The notes beneath the pieces are model-generated. The model ran no database searches and was not told where the DNA came from. It worked only from the letters and a program-made list of their open reading frames with translations. A stretch of 64,000 bases of DNA from Fulvimarina uroteuthidis (lineage in GTDB: Bacteria > Pseudomonadota > Alphaproteobacteria > Rhizobiales > Rhizobiaceae), in assembly GCF_034321785.1 (NCBI RefSeq), contig NZ_JAXLPB010000006.1, forward strand, positions 133,464 to 197,463, written 5' to 3'. Below, piece by piece: positions 1 to 7,989 of the stretch (position 1 is its first letter; every line of letters begins with the position of its first letter). The position numbers and the translations under genes are program-made.

Positions 1-255
1 GAGCGAGCTTCCGACGATGTCCACCCCAACCAGATCGTTTTCGACAATGAACGTCTCGACACTGTCCGCAAGCCCCGCGAACGTATCGCTGGTGGCATCC
101 GCTGGCGTATCGCCGTGCCCCGGCAGATCCAGAGCGAGAACGTCCCGTGAGGCGGAGAGGGCGGGGAGGATCGTCGACCACGACCGCCAGGAGCCGCCGA
201 GGCCGTGTACGAGAAGCAGCGGCGGGCCGGAGCCATGACGAGTGCAATTGAGCAT
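1..255 (-). CDS. Alpha/beta hydrolase, 5' part (runs off the window)
   Basis: Reading the minus strand from an ATG at 253-255 gives 85 codons open to the window edge. The translation has the N-terminal features of an alpha/beta hydrolase: PPLLLVHGLGGSW (oxyanion-hole HG) near residues 12-24, DLPGHGDT near 44-51, and VGSSL at the very end, which is probably the nucleophile elbow with its serine. The catalytic Asp and His would lie outside the window. The substrate cannot be told from this part. It points away from the exported-protein genes that follow, so the two sides probably share the 256-647 spacer for their promoters. Confidence 0.75.
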   Translation of the reverse strand, partial: MLNCTRHGSGPPLLLVHGLGGSWRSWSTILPALSASRDVLALDLPGHGDTPADATSDTFAGLADSVETFIVENDLVGVDIVGSSL

Positions 256-647
256 TTTAGCTTTTCCTTCATTCGACCAGATGGTGGAACCTCATCTAGC
301 GCCGGGCTGCGCCTACGAAACCCATGCGCGGACCCGCGCTTCGATCCCCGTGCCGGTCGCTTCCCGCAACGGGGTTCCGGAACAGCGATCTCGGCGGGAC
401 CGAGATTTCCTGTCAGGCCGCCTCGAGAACTCCAGCGACGACCAGATCCCATACTCTTTGAATTGTTGCGCTGGATGCGGCGGTCCGTCAGGGAAACGTT
501 CGACACGCGTGGCGACGCACCAAATCACCTTTCCCAAACATTACATTTTCAAAATGGTGGAACGGACAATATCCGCATCGCTTAACTCTGCAAGGTCGCA
601 TGATGCGGCTGCAATCTGATTAATTACGATCAATCTAGGAGTTCCCG
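256..647. other. Intergenic spacer, no gene seen
   Basis: This is 392 bases between two divergent genes. The short open frames on both strands have no recognisable domain and are mostly Arg/Pro-rich translations of GC-rich DNA. The last 50 bases are A/T-richer and end in AGGAG just before the next start, so promoters for both flanking genes are expected here. No clear -35/-10 pair or repeat was recognised. Confidence 0.5.
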
Positions 648-971
648 ATGACTAATCGTATCACGACGTTCATCTCCGCCGCTGCTTTCAATCTCGCAAT
701 CGGAAGCGGTGCAGCCTTCGCGCAGGAAGCTTATTCTGATTGGGATACTGACGGCACCGCCGGTATCAACCAGGAAGAGTTCAACACGGGCTTCGGTGAA
801 GGCGGCGTCTATGACTCCTGGGACGCGAACAGCGACGGCTCGCTGACCGAAGACGAGTTCAACGCTGGCGTTTATGATGGCTACGATGCCGATGACAGCG
901 GCGCCCTCGAAGAGCCCGAGTTCGGCGATGTCGGCGACGACATGGGCGATGGCGGCTTCTTCGACGTCTAA
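648..971 (+). CDS. Exported EF-hand protein
   Basis: This is a 107-residue protein with an AGGAG ribosome site 7 bases before the ATG. Residues 1-25 form a signal peptide ending AFA, so it should be exported to the periplasm or outside. Two canonical 12-residue EF-hand loops are visible, D59-E70 (DANSDGSLTEDE) and D80-E91 (DADDSGALEEPE). An earlier degenerate loop, D33-E44, has Ala where Gly is expected at position 6. The mature protein is very acidic, as expected for Ca2+ binding. Small exported EF-hand proteins are common in Hyphomicrobiales but their role is mostly unknown. Here it starts a run of exported proteins. Calcium binding is inferred from the loops; a structural or signalling role is open. 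Confidence 0.85.
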   Translation: MTNRITTFISAAAFNLAIGSGAAFAQEAYSDWDTDGTAGINQEEFNTGFGEGGVYDSWDANSDGSLTEDEFNAGVYDGYDADDSGALEEPEFGDVGDDMGDGGFFDV

Positions 972-999
972 GATCGCTGACCTTTCATGTTTTGCCTCT

Positions 1000-1027
1000 C
1001 CTGGCGGCTCGAGGCCGCCGGGATTTT
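1000..1027 (+). terminator. Hairpin with short T run after the EF-hand gene
   Basis: Bases 1000-1008 pair with 1014-1022 (core GGCGGC / GCCGCC, one T-G wobble) around a 5-base TCGAG loop, followed by ATTTTG. The T run is short, so termination may be partial. It sits between the EF-hand gene and the next exported protein gene. Confidence 0.5.
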
Positions 1028-1064
1028 GAAAAGCTCCCTTATCTCGTACCGAGGAAACATCATT

Positions 1065-1490
1065 ATGAAAAAGACACTTCTCACCGCCGCCGTCCTCGCA
1101 TTCGGTATTTCGCCTGTGATGGCTCAGACAAGCGATTCCGGCACGTCATCGCCGGACGCGGCGACCAGCGACAGTGCCGCCGCAACGTCGGGCGACAGCA
1201 CGTCGTCGTCGATGTCGACCGAGGACATGGTCGCATCGCAGGAAAAGGTCCTGGGTGCTCTGGAAAAGGCCGGATATGAGGACGCATCGATCATGGACGC
1301 GGCCTACATGGTTCAGGCCAAGACCCCCGATGGCGAGCAGGTTCTCATGATGATCGACACCAGCGGTCGCGTCATGGGCGCCCAGAAGGCACCGTCGGCC
1401 GGCAGCACGGCATCGCCGCACTCCGGCAACAGCAACAGCGGCGCGACGTCCGGCTCCAATGACAACTCGACGACAGAGCCCAGCAACTGA
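1065..1490 (+). CDS. Exported Ser/Thr-rich protein of unknown function (paralogue A)
   Basis: The start is the ATG at 1065 (MKKTLLTAAV), preceded by GAGG. The frame is open further upstream, but this start creates a clean 20-residue signal peptide ending VMA|Q. The 141-residue protein has low-complexity Ser/Thr/Asp/Gly-rich ends around a compact core at about residues 50-105, which contains EKAGYEDASIMDAAYMV and VLMMIDTSGRVMG. That core resembles the one in the protein at 1930-2445, with the shared pattern Gly-x2-Asp, then hydrophobic Ala-Tyr/Phe, then Gly-x2-Val-x-Met-x-[Ile/Val]-Asp. It recalls small PepSY-like repeats, but this could not be confirmed by eye. It is probably periplasmic; the function is not recognised. 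Confidence 0.75.
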   Translation: MKKTLLTAAVLAFGISPVMAQTSDSGTSSPDAATSDSAAATSGDSTSSSMSTEDMVASQEKVLGALEKAGYEDASIMDAAYMVQAKTPDGEQVLMMIDTSGRVMGAQKAPSAGSTASPHSGNSNSGATSGSNDNSTTEPSN

Positions 1491-1534
1491 TCTCCTGATG
1501 CTGTATCCTTGTCTCTCCTGTCGTTAGAGTGACG

Positions 1535-1566
1535 GCCGGCGTGTCGAAAGACGCGCCGGCTTTTTC
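1535..1566 (+). terminator. Strong intrinsic terminator
   Basis: Bases 1535-1545 (GCCGGCGTGTC) pair with 1550-1560 (GACGCGCCGGC) with one G-T wobble, giving an 11-bp stem closed by a GAAA tetraloop and followed directly by TTTTTC. This is a textbook Rho-independent terminator for the gene ending at 1490. Confidence 0.9.
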
Positions 1567-1929
1567 ATGCCGACAGGTCTGTCTGTCTGTTTCGGACGTG
1601 CAATCGAGCGTGTGTGAAGATCATGGGTCGGGGTCCTCGTCTCGGTTGCCATGTGTTCCTGCGAAGGACGTCTTCATTAAATTTCAGAATTCTTGGAACA
1701 GGCGCCGATTCATAGGGTTGGCTTAGTACATGTTTTCGAAGTGACCGATCGTTGCTGGTCGTTCGAAAGGGTTTGGTTTCCGTGGAGGGAACCAGACCAA
1801 GGCGGAGACGGGGAACGAAACAGGCGCTGCGCTCTCCTCGGAGCGTCCCTCCCTTTCTCGCCGATCGATTGCGCGGACCCCATCGGGTTCGCCGCTTTCA
1901 TGCATCGAAACATTCAAAAGGAGGACATC
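1567..1929. other. Intergenic spacer before paralogue B
   Basis: No gene is supported here. The reading frame of the next gene extends upstream without a stop, but the signal peptide at 1930 shows where translation starts. The A/T-rich stretch at 1675-1700 is the best place for a promoter. An AAAGGAGGA ribosome site lies at 1917-1925. Confidence 0.5.
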
Positions 1930-2445
1930 ATGAAGTTCCTGTTTTCGACCGCCACAGCGCTTGCGCTTTTCGTCTCCCCGGTTTTCGCCCAGGACCCATC
2001 GCAGGCACCCGCCGCGCAGACGGATGCGCAGTCGAGCGGCTCGGCGTCGAGCGCCGATGACCGGATGGCCCGCGACAGCGCGATGGAGAGCGCCAAGGGC
2101 GCCGGCATGTCCGATGTCACGGTCGTCGAACGCGCTTTCGTTCTCCAAGGCACCAACGCCGCCGGCAATCCGGTGTTCATGATCGTCGATCCGCCCGGTG
2201 CACTCCTCGGCATCGGCGCGCCGATCGCAGTCGCTGCTACGAGCCCGGGATCATCGGATGCATCGCGCAGTGCGGACGCGGAAACGGCGGACGGCACCGC
2301 GAAGACCGTCGAGGAAATGGCCGGCGAGCCGGCGCAGACCGGGTACATGGCCACGCAGACCGATCCGGCCTCGCCGCAGATGTGGGATCCGATGATGGTC
2401 GAGCAGCAGATGCGCGATCTCGGCCTCGACAAGCCCGCGCAGTAA
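1930..2445 (+). CDS. Exported Ala/Ser-rich protein of unknown function (paralogue B)
   Basis: This 171-residue protein starts at the ATG following a strong AAAGGAGGA site. A 20-residue signal peptide ends VFA|Q. After an Ala/Gln/Ser-rich linker, a core at about residues 45-95 (AKGAGMSDVTVVERAFVL and NPVFMIVDPPGALLG) aligns by eye with the core of the exported protein at 1065-1490, so the two are probably diverged duplicates. The C-terminal third is Pro/Met/Gln-rich (QTGYMATQTDPASPQMWDP), which paralogue A lacks. No enzyme motif is seen. It is probably periplasmic and of unknown function. The flanking exported genes suggest an envelope or stress role, but this is only context. Confidence 0.75.
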   Translation: MKFLFSTATALALFVSPVFAQDPSQAPAAQTDAQSSGSASSADDRMARDSAMESAKGAGMSDVTVVERAFVLQGTNAAGNPVFMIVDPPGALLGIGAPIAVAATSPGSSDASRSADAETADGTAKTVEEMAGEPAQTGYMATQTDPASPQMWDPMMVEQQMRDLGLDKPAQ

Positions 2446-2674
2446 CTCCCAAATCCCGAGAGGTCACCGCATCGTAAGCCGATCGGGACCAAGGAAGCGG
2501 GCATGACGATGATCCTTCCGTCATGCCTGCGCGTCTTGAGCGCGGAAACGGTCGAAAAGCCGCGTCCGTTTGGCCGCCCGGTCGCGTTCGAACCTCTTCG
2601 AACCAGCGACCATTCGACGGGGAGCACGATGCGGTGCGTTCCGGAAAACCCCTGCAACTCAAAGGAAACACATC

Positions 2675-3460
2675 ATGCTGTTCCATCGAAACCCCGCTTT
2701 ACTCGGCATCGTCGCGGCTGCTTCGCTGACGGTGGCCTGCCTTCCTACAGCCGAGGCGCAGGATGACGGATCCAGCGGCACCGCAGGCTCGGCGTCGTCC
2801 GAACGAAGCGACGAGCCGGACACGTCCGTCGCGGCGCTGGCAGGCTTCGATATCGAAAACTATGCCGACGGCTTCACCGCCGAGGGGCTTCTCGACGAAG
2901 ATGTGCAGGGGACCGACGGAGAGCCGATCGGCGAGGTCCTGAATATTGTCGTTGGCGGGAACGGCGTCATCGATCGTGTGATCATCAATTCCGATGGGTT
3001 TCTCGGTATTGGCGAGACGGTCATCTCGATCCCCTTCGACAGGTTGGACCTGACACCCGGCACCGATGGGGTGACGGCCGCGATCGAAGAGGATGACACG
3101 GACGCCTACTCGATCTTCGGAGAAGGCGATGGCAACGGCGTTTCGAAAGACAGCTACCGCGTATCTGCGATGATGGGTGACGACGTCGTCCTGAACGACG
3201 GCACCGACTACGGATATCTCGCGGATCTCGCCTTCGACCAGAAGGGTACGTTGCAGGCCGTCATCGTGCAGCCGGATATCGCCTTCGAAGCCGACGGCTA
3301 CTATGCCTATCCGTTCACGGGATATGGCGTCCAAGCATATGAGTTTACGCCCTACGCATCAGAGTACACGCTTCCCTACGCCAAAGGCGACGTCGAGCAG
3401 ACCGACCCGTTCGATTACGACGAATTCCAGGAAAACTCCGCGCTTGCCGGCTCCGGCTGA
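2675..3460 (+). CDS. Exported PRC-barrel protein
   Basis: The start is at the ATG of MLFHRNPALL, after an AAAGGAAA site. The frame continues upstream, but only this start yields a signal peptide (residues 1-28, ending AEA|Q). The mature part has a Gly/Ser/Asp-rich linker and then a PRC-barrel-like module at about 71-127 (DVQGTDGEPIGEVLNIVVG ... GFLGIGETVISIPFDRLDL). A second, weaker copy lies at about 163-215 (DYGYLADLAFDQKGTLQAVIV). The C-terminal 50 residues are Tyr/Asp-rich. PRC-barrel proteins with signal peptides are frequent in Hyphomicrobiales and are tied to stress and envelope functions, without a known biochemical activity. The gene follows two other exported-protein genes, each with its own upstream region. 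Confidence 0.85.
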   Translation: MLFHRNPALLGIVAAASLTVACLPTAEAQDDGSSGTAGSASSERSDEPDTSVAALAGFDIENYADGFTAEGLLDEDVQGTDGEPIGEVLNIVVGGNGVIDRVIINSDGFLGIGETVISIPFDRLDLTPGTDGVTAAIEEDDTDAYSIFGEGDGNGVSKDSYRVSAMMGDDVVLNDGTDYGYLADLAFDQKGTLQAVIVQPDIAFEADGYYAYPFTGYGVQAYEFTPYASEYTLPYAKGDVEQTDPFDYDEFQENSALAGSG

Positions 3461-4320
3461 ACCACCCGATGTAACCAGATTGGCAGATCACGCGATTTGA
3501 TCGGGCAGCGTTGGACATACGCCGTGACGCTGGGCTGAAGTTCGACGTGGTCTGTCAACCATCCGGCTCGAACGGCAATGGTGGTCGCGCTCCCGTGGCC
3601 ACAAATGTCCCACACAACATCGCGGGCGAACGAAGCAGGTATGAATAAAGACTGATCCGAAGGTCTTTCGCGTCACGATTCCCATGTCGGGGTGCAAACC
3701 TCTCGTCTGCGACCATCCAATCGGCTCGATGATAATCTGTCCGGGGTGGCACCGGTGTAGCTGCCTTGGGGATGAACCCAACCCTCTGTTGCGCGGCAGA
3801 GTTCGCGGATGGGTCTTGTGGCGCCCTCATGGCGTGGAAAACGCTGCACGGTTGCCGCTCGACGATGGGGTTCGACTGGGCAGAACCGATCGGAATTGGG
3901 TCTGGGTTGCGGAACCGAGGGACCGGGAACCCGGCGCCTTTTCTCCTTCCGGATCTCGGCGGCCTCCACTCTTTCGTCACCCCCCCGCGATCGTCGAGGG
4001 TGACGCTCTCACCCCTCTTCAGCGTCGGAGCCAGCTGGGTCTCAGCACAGGTGACGCATGCAGCCCGGTAGAACTCACTCCTTGTCGATGATTCAATGTC
4101 GCGTCAGGCGCGACGCTGACCTGCGTCCACGAGGGCAGCCTCCCGCGCGACCGAAGATCCGATGGATATCGGCAACCGAACGTGCATCACACCGGCGGGA
4201 AGCGAACGATTGAGTGCAACAGCGCATCATCCTCGATTCCGGCAATCTTTCACGATAGTCCAGGCCGGATCTGCTCCGCAGCCGCGACATGTCGGGGAAA
4301 CAGGCTCGAATATCGCGGTC
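3461..4320. other. 860-base region without a recognised gene
   Basis: Overlapping open frames on both strands reach about 140 codons but have no start context, domain or plausible composition. No tRNA-like fold, repeat or insertion-sequence end was recognised. It separates a plus-strand PRC-barrel gene from the 3' end of a minus-strand gene, so it may hold terminators for both, but no hairpin with a T run was seen. It could be a decayed gene. Confidence 0.45.
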
Positions 4321-5310
4321 TCAGTCGACGAATTCGACGTCGATTCCGGTCTCCACAAGTTCAGCCAGTTCCCTGGCGTCCCAATTGGTCAGCCGCACGC
4401 AACCGTGCGACGCAGCCTTGTCGATCTTGGCCGGCTCGTAGGTGCCATGAATGCCGTAGGTCGGCTCCGACAGGTCGATCCAGACGTTGCCGACAGGGTT
4501 GTTGGGACCCGGAGCGATCGTCAGCTGCTCATCATTGTCGCCCTGCTGGAAGTTCTCGCTCGGGCGATACGAATAGGTCGGGTCTATGGCAATCGCCTTG
4601 ATCTGGTGCGTGCCCTCGGGGGACGGATTCTCTTCGCTGCCGATCGTCGCGGGATAGGCAAGGATCAGCCTGTCGTCCTCGTCATAGGCGCGGATCTGGG
4701 CGCGGTCCTTGTCAGCCTCGATGCGGTCGATCGTGACGCCCGTCCGCGCATCGCCGATGTCGGCCACGAGGATGGTCGTGCCCTCGGTCAACTCCTTGCT
4801 GTCGTTCAAGGCCTTGAACAATTCGATATCCATATGGTGACGTTCGGCCAGCATCTCCTCGATGCTGGTGAAGCCCACCGACTCGAGTTCGGCCAACTCT
4901 TCGTAATCGCTGGGGATTTCGTCGATGAAATCCCGGTCGGTATCGCTCGCGGTGATCTCGTACTCGACCAACAGATCGGCGTTCTTCTCGCCGCCCAGCA
5001 GTTCCCAGACCTCTTCGTCGAGTTCGCCGTCGACCGTCAGGTCGTTCATCGTCTCATAAGCCGAAAGCGCCTTGGTGAGGTTCTCGCCGTTGTAACCATC
5101 GATGACTCCCGGCGACACATGGGACCGGTCGAGCAGGATCTGAGCCTTGATCATCACCGGATTGAGGTCGCCTGCAGCGACGTCCGATCGCTCGGCCAGC
5201 TTGGCCCCGTTCACATCGTCTCTGGTGATCGCAGCGGCCAAGGTTGATGTGGGCCATGCGCAGGAGAGTGCCAACAGTCCACTCATCACAGTTTTCGGTA
5301 ACTTGCCCAC
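4321..5310 (-). CDS. L,D-transpeptidase (YkuD) with peptidoglycan-binding domain
   Basis: This 329-residue enzyme is predicted to form 3-3 cross-links in peptidoglycan or to attach proteins to it in the periplasm. It starts at GTG 5310, preceded by GAGGAG 7 bases upstream. Residues 1-26 form a signal peptide ending LAA. A peptidoglycan-binding type 1 domain spans about 52-106 (KAQILLDRSHVSPGVIDGYNG). The YkuD catalytic domain lies in the last ~130 residues. The active-site signature is intact: YGIHGTYEP, then ASHGCVRL with the nucleophilic Cys at about 304. A ~90-residue acidic linker separates the domains. It stands alone on the minus strand between spacers and is probably monocistronic. Confidence 0.93.
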   Translation of the reverse strand: MGKLPKTVMSGLLALSCAWPTSTLAAAITRDDVNGAKLAERSDVAAGDLNPVMIKAQILLDRSHVSPGVIDGYNGENLTKALSAYETMNDLTVDGELDEEVWELLGGEKNADLLVEYEITASDTDRDFIDEIPSDYEELAELESVGFTSIEEMLAERHHMDIELFKALNDSKELTEGTTILVADIGDARTGVTIDRIEADKDRAQIRAYDEDDRLILAYPATIGSEENPSPEGTHQIKAIAIDPTYSYRPSENFQQGDNDEQLTIAPGPNNPVGNVWIDLSEPTYGIHGTYEPAKIDKAASHGCVRLTNWDARELAELVETGIDVEFVD

Positions 5311-5801
5311 GTCAATCTCCTCGGAAATGGTGTCCGCCGATATCCGAGCACAGAGCCCCGCATTGAATCGGCCATGGAGGAGATCCCTTCGTGTGGAACT
5401 GGAGATTCCCCGCCGTCTAATAAGGCAACGGGATGAATTGGCTTCCGTTCCAGTCGTTCCGCCTGAGGAAGTTGCCGAACCGCCGACCAGCTTGCAGGCG
5501 AAACGACCCTCCCGCTGAGCGAGATGAACCTGACGAAGGGCTTTGACGCTCGCCCGGCCGGAAGCTCCGCTGGCCCGTGAACGCTCGGTGTCTGATTACC
5601 GACAGACGCACATCAGTATCGGTTTACCGCGGTTGCGGCCGGAATCGGATCGGCCGGTATGTGACGGCAAGACGCAAACGAACGGGCGCTTGAACGAGCG
5701 CTGGCTCGTTCCGTCGAAATCATCCAGCATCGCCAAACGAATGCCGCGCCTGAGCGCGATGGCTCGGGCGCGGCGTTCGTTCGATGTTGGAAACCGATGT
5801 G
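5311..5801. other. Intergenic spacer, no gene seen
   Basis: 491 bases lie between the start of the L,D-transpeptidase gene and the end of the benE-like gene, both on the minus strand. The upstream half should hold the transpeptidase promoter. No convincing coding frame, hairpin with T run, or repeat was recognised. Confidence 0.45.
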
Positions 5802-7076
5802 TCAGGCGACCGAGCTCGCACCGACGCTCGCAGAACCGTCGTCTTTGGAAACGGCCGGTTTCTCGACGAGCATGGAGACGGTCGCGCCGATAAGCAGCGC
5901 CCAGAACGGAGCGCTGATTCCCAGGATCGAGATGTTCGACATGGCGATGATCAAAGCGACGAAGGCGCCGATCTGATAGCCCGCAGCCTTCGAGAAGGCC
6001 GACTGGAACGCCATGACGAGGACATTGATCATCGCAAGACCGGCCACGGCGCCGATCAGTGGTCCGGGAAGCATCAGGATCAGCGGCACGACCGCGCCGG
6101 CGAAAATACCGAAGGCTGCAAAGAGCACCCCGTTGACGACGGTCGCGGCGTAGCGGCCGTCCCGATTTTCGCCGGCCTGGTCCGAAGAACAGATGGCGGT
6201 CATCGGACCGGCAATGTTGGCGTTGTGGCCGCCGAGGAAGCCGGCAAGGATCCCTCCGACGCCGGATATGATGGTCATGGCATTGACCGGCGCTTTGTAT
6301 TTCTCGGCGAGGAGAACGCCGGTCGCCTGGGCGTTCTCGGCACCTACGACGAGGATCGCGAGCGGTATGGCGATGGCCAGGAAGGCGTCGATCGAGAACG
6401 TCGGCGCGGTGAATTCCGGCAGCACGAACCTGATGCCGGCGTCGCTCCCCCCAAACGACCCCATGACGGCGGCGGCGACCAGCCCGACGACCAGGGCCGA
6501 CAGAACCGGCGGGACGGCTTTCAGGAAGCGCATGGACAGGAAGAAGGCGACCACCGCCGCGCCGACGACGATCGGAAGTGCGGAAACGGCGTTGACGGCG
6601 CCGATCCCGAACCGGATCAGGGCTCCGGCAATCATCGCCATCACGATCGGCATCGGCAGCCAACGCATGACCTTTCCGATCAGCCCGGTGACACCGAGGA
6701 TGAGGACGATAATGCCGGCCATGATGAACGCGCCGACAGCCTGATCGAACGGAAACACCGCCAGCGAACCGGCGACGAGCGCTGCCCCCGGGATCGAATA
6801 GGCGCCGGTGATCGGCACCTTGTAGTAAAGACCCATCAAGAGGCTGATCAGGCCGCCGAGGCCGTAGATCGCGAGCAACCAGGCGACGGTCTGGCCGTTC
6901 GTCAAGCTGCCGGCGTCGGCTGCGCCGATCACGATCAGCGCCGGTCCCGAGCAGCCGAAGATCGCAGCGACGAGCCCGGCGCTTGCCGTCTTCAGATTGA
7001 TATTGCCTGTCAGATCTCGAAGTCCGGCACCGATGCCGGGGCCGGGCTCGATGAGCCCGTGCTTTCCAGTTTCCAT
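5802..7076 (-). CDS. benE: BenE-family benzoate/H+ symporter-like transporter
   Basis: This is a 424-residue inner-membrane protein with about 11-12 hydrophobic segments, covering almost the whole chain from residue 30 to 405. Family-like stretches include TGNINLKTASAGLVAAIFGC, YKVPITGAYSIPGAAL, a polar loop FLGGHNANIAGPMTAICSS, and ISAPFWALLIGATVSMLV near the end. BenE proteins import benzoate or related acids with protons. A GGGAGGA ribosome site precedes the ATG. It is the last gene of a minus-strand operon with a CoA ligase, an enoyl-CoA hydratase and a Mo hydroxylase, so its cargo is probably the acid that they process. Benzoate itself is not proven. Confidence 0.88.
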   Translation of the reverse strand: METGKHGLIEPGPGIGAGLRDLTGNINLKTASAGLVAAIFGCSGPALIVIGAADAGSLTNGQTVAWLLAIYGLGGLISLLMGLYYKVPITGAYSIPGAALVAGSLAVFPFDQAVGAFIMAGIIVLILGVTGLIGKVMRWLPMPIVMAMIAGALIRFGIGAVNAVSALPIVVGAAVVAFFLSMRFLKAVPPVLSALVVGLVAAAVMGSFGGSDAGIRFVLPEFTAPTFSIDAFLAIAIPLAILVVGAENAQATGVLLAEKYKAPVNAMTIISGVGGILAGFLGGHNANIAGPMTAICSSDQAGENRDGRYAATVVNGVLFAAFGIFAGAVVPLILMLPGPLIGAVAGLAMINVLVMAFQSAFSKAAGYQIGAFVALIIAMSNISILGISAPFWALLIGATVSMLVEKPAVSKDDGSASVGASSVA

Positions 7077-7154
7077 AATGTCCTCCCTGTGTTGAACGTG
7101 ACCCCCCCCGGTTCCTCGCCTTTTGGGGTTTCACGCGAATTGATGGCGATGCGC

Positions 7155-7961
7155 TCAGCGTCCGGTGAAGCTTGCCTTGCGCTTCTCGTGGAAGGCTTCG
7201 ACGCCTTCCTTGAAGTCATCCGACTGGCGCAGACGGCTGTAGTTCAGCCCCTCGATCTCGATCGCGGTGGTCAAGAGGGCGTCTTCGGTATCGTTGAGCA
7301 GTTTCTTGGCGGTGCGCTGGGCGAGCGGGGAAAATTCCAGAAGCTCGTCGACGAGCGCATCGACCGTGGCTTCCAGCTCTCCGTCCTCGACGCACTCGGT
7401 CGCGATGCCCCAATCGTACGCCGTGCGACCGGGAATGCGTTTGGAGCGCATCACGATATCCTTGGTCCGCGTGACGCCGACGATTTTCTGCAACCGCGCC
7501 GAGCCGCCCGAACCGGGAATCTGGCCGAGCTTCTGTTCCGGCAGCGCGTAGCGACAGGTCTCCGAGACGATGCGGAAATCGCAGGCAAGCGAGATTTCGA
7601 ACCCGACGCCGAACGTGTAGCCGCGATTGGCAGCGATCACCGGCTTGGAGCAGCGGGCCGGAGCCGCGACATTCCAGGCGAGCTTCGAGACGTGTTCGGG
7701 ACTTGCTTCCATGAAGCCCCTGATGTTGCCGCCGGAAGAGAAATGCTCGCCGGTGCCTGACAGGACGATGATCCGTACATCGGCGTCTTCGTCGAGAGCC
7801 TCGAAGACGAGGCGCAACTGATCGCGCGCCTCCATCGAGATGACGTTGAGCGGCGCGCGATCGAGGATCACATCGGCGCGTCGTTTGTCCGCTGAGATTT
7901 CGACGCGAAAGCCGTCGAGTTCGGACAGGCGCGGATCTGTGAAGGTGTAGGTCTTGCTCAT
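7155..7961 (-). CDS. Enoyl-CoA hydratase/isomerase family protein
   Basis: This 268-residue crotonase-fold protein has family-typical length. The oxyanion-hole segments are FSSGGNIRGF (74-83) and RGYTFGVGFE (113-122). Both acidic residues used by true hydratases are present, E122 (in GVGFEISLACD) and E142 (in LPEQKLGQIPGSGGSARL). Hydration of a double bond in a CoA thioester is therefore more likely than an isomerase-only activity. It lies 28 bases downstream of the CoA ligase gene on the same strand and 78 bases before benE. In this setting it would act on the CoA ester made by the ligase, after dehydrogenation or hydroxylation. The exact substrate is unknown. Confidence 0.88.
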   Translation of the reverse strand: MSKTYTFTDPRLSELDGFRVEISADKRRADVILDRAPLNVISMEARDQLRLVFEALDEDADVRIIVLSGTGEHFSSGGNIRGFMEASPEHVSKLAWNVAAPARCSKPVIAANRGYTFGVGFEISLACDFRIVSETCRYALPEQKLGQIPGSGGSARLQKIVGVTRTKDIVMRSKRIPGRTAYDWGIATECVEDGELEATVDALVDELLEFSPLAQRTAKKLLNDTEDALLTTAIEIEGLNYSRLRQSDDFKEGVEAFHEKRKASFTGR

Positions 7962-7989
7962 GGCTGGACGGGTCTTTCGGAAAATTGAA

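Noticed and set aside
1680..1697. TTTCAGAATTCTTGGA resembling an Irr box
   Set aside because: It is a 6-bp GAATTC palindrome with poor outer matches and no 7-3-7 layout, and the neighbouring genes are not iron-related.
3461..4320. A gene on either strand in the 860-base gap
   Set aside because: Frames of about 100-140 codons exist on both strands, but none has a ribosome site, domain, signal peptide or balanced composition.
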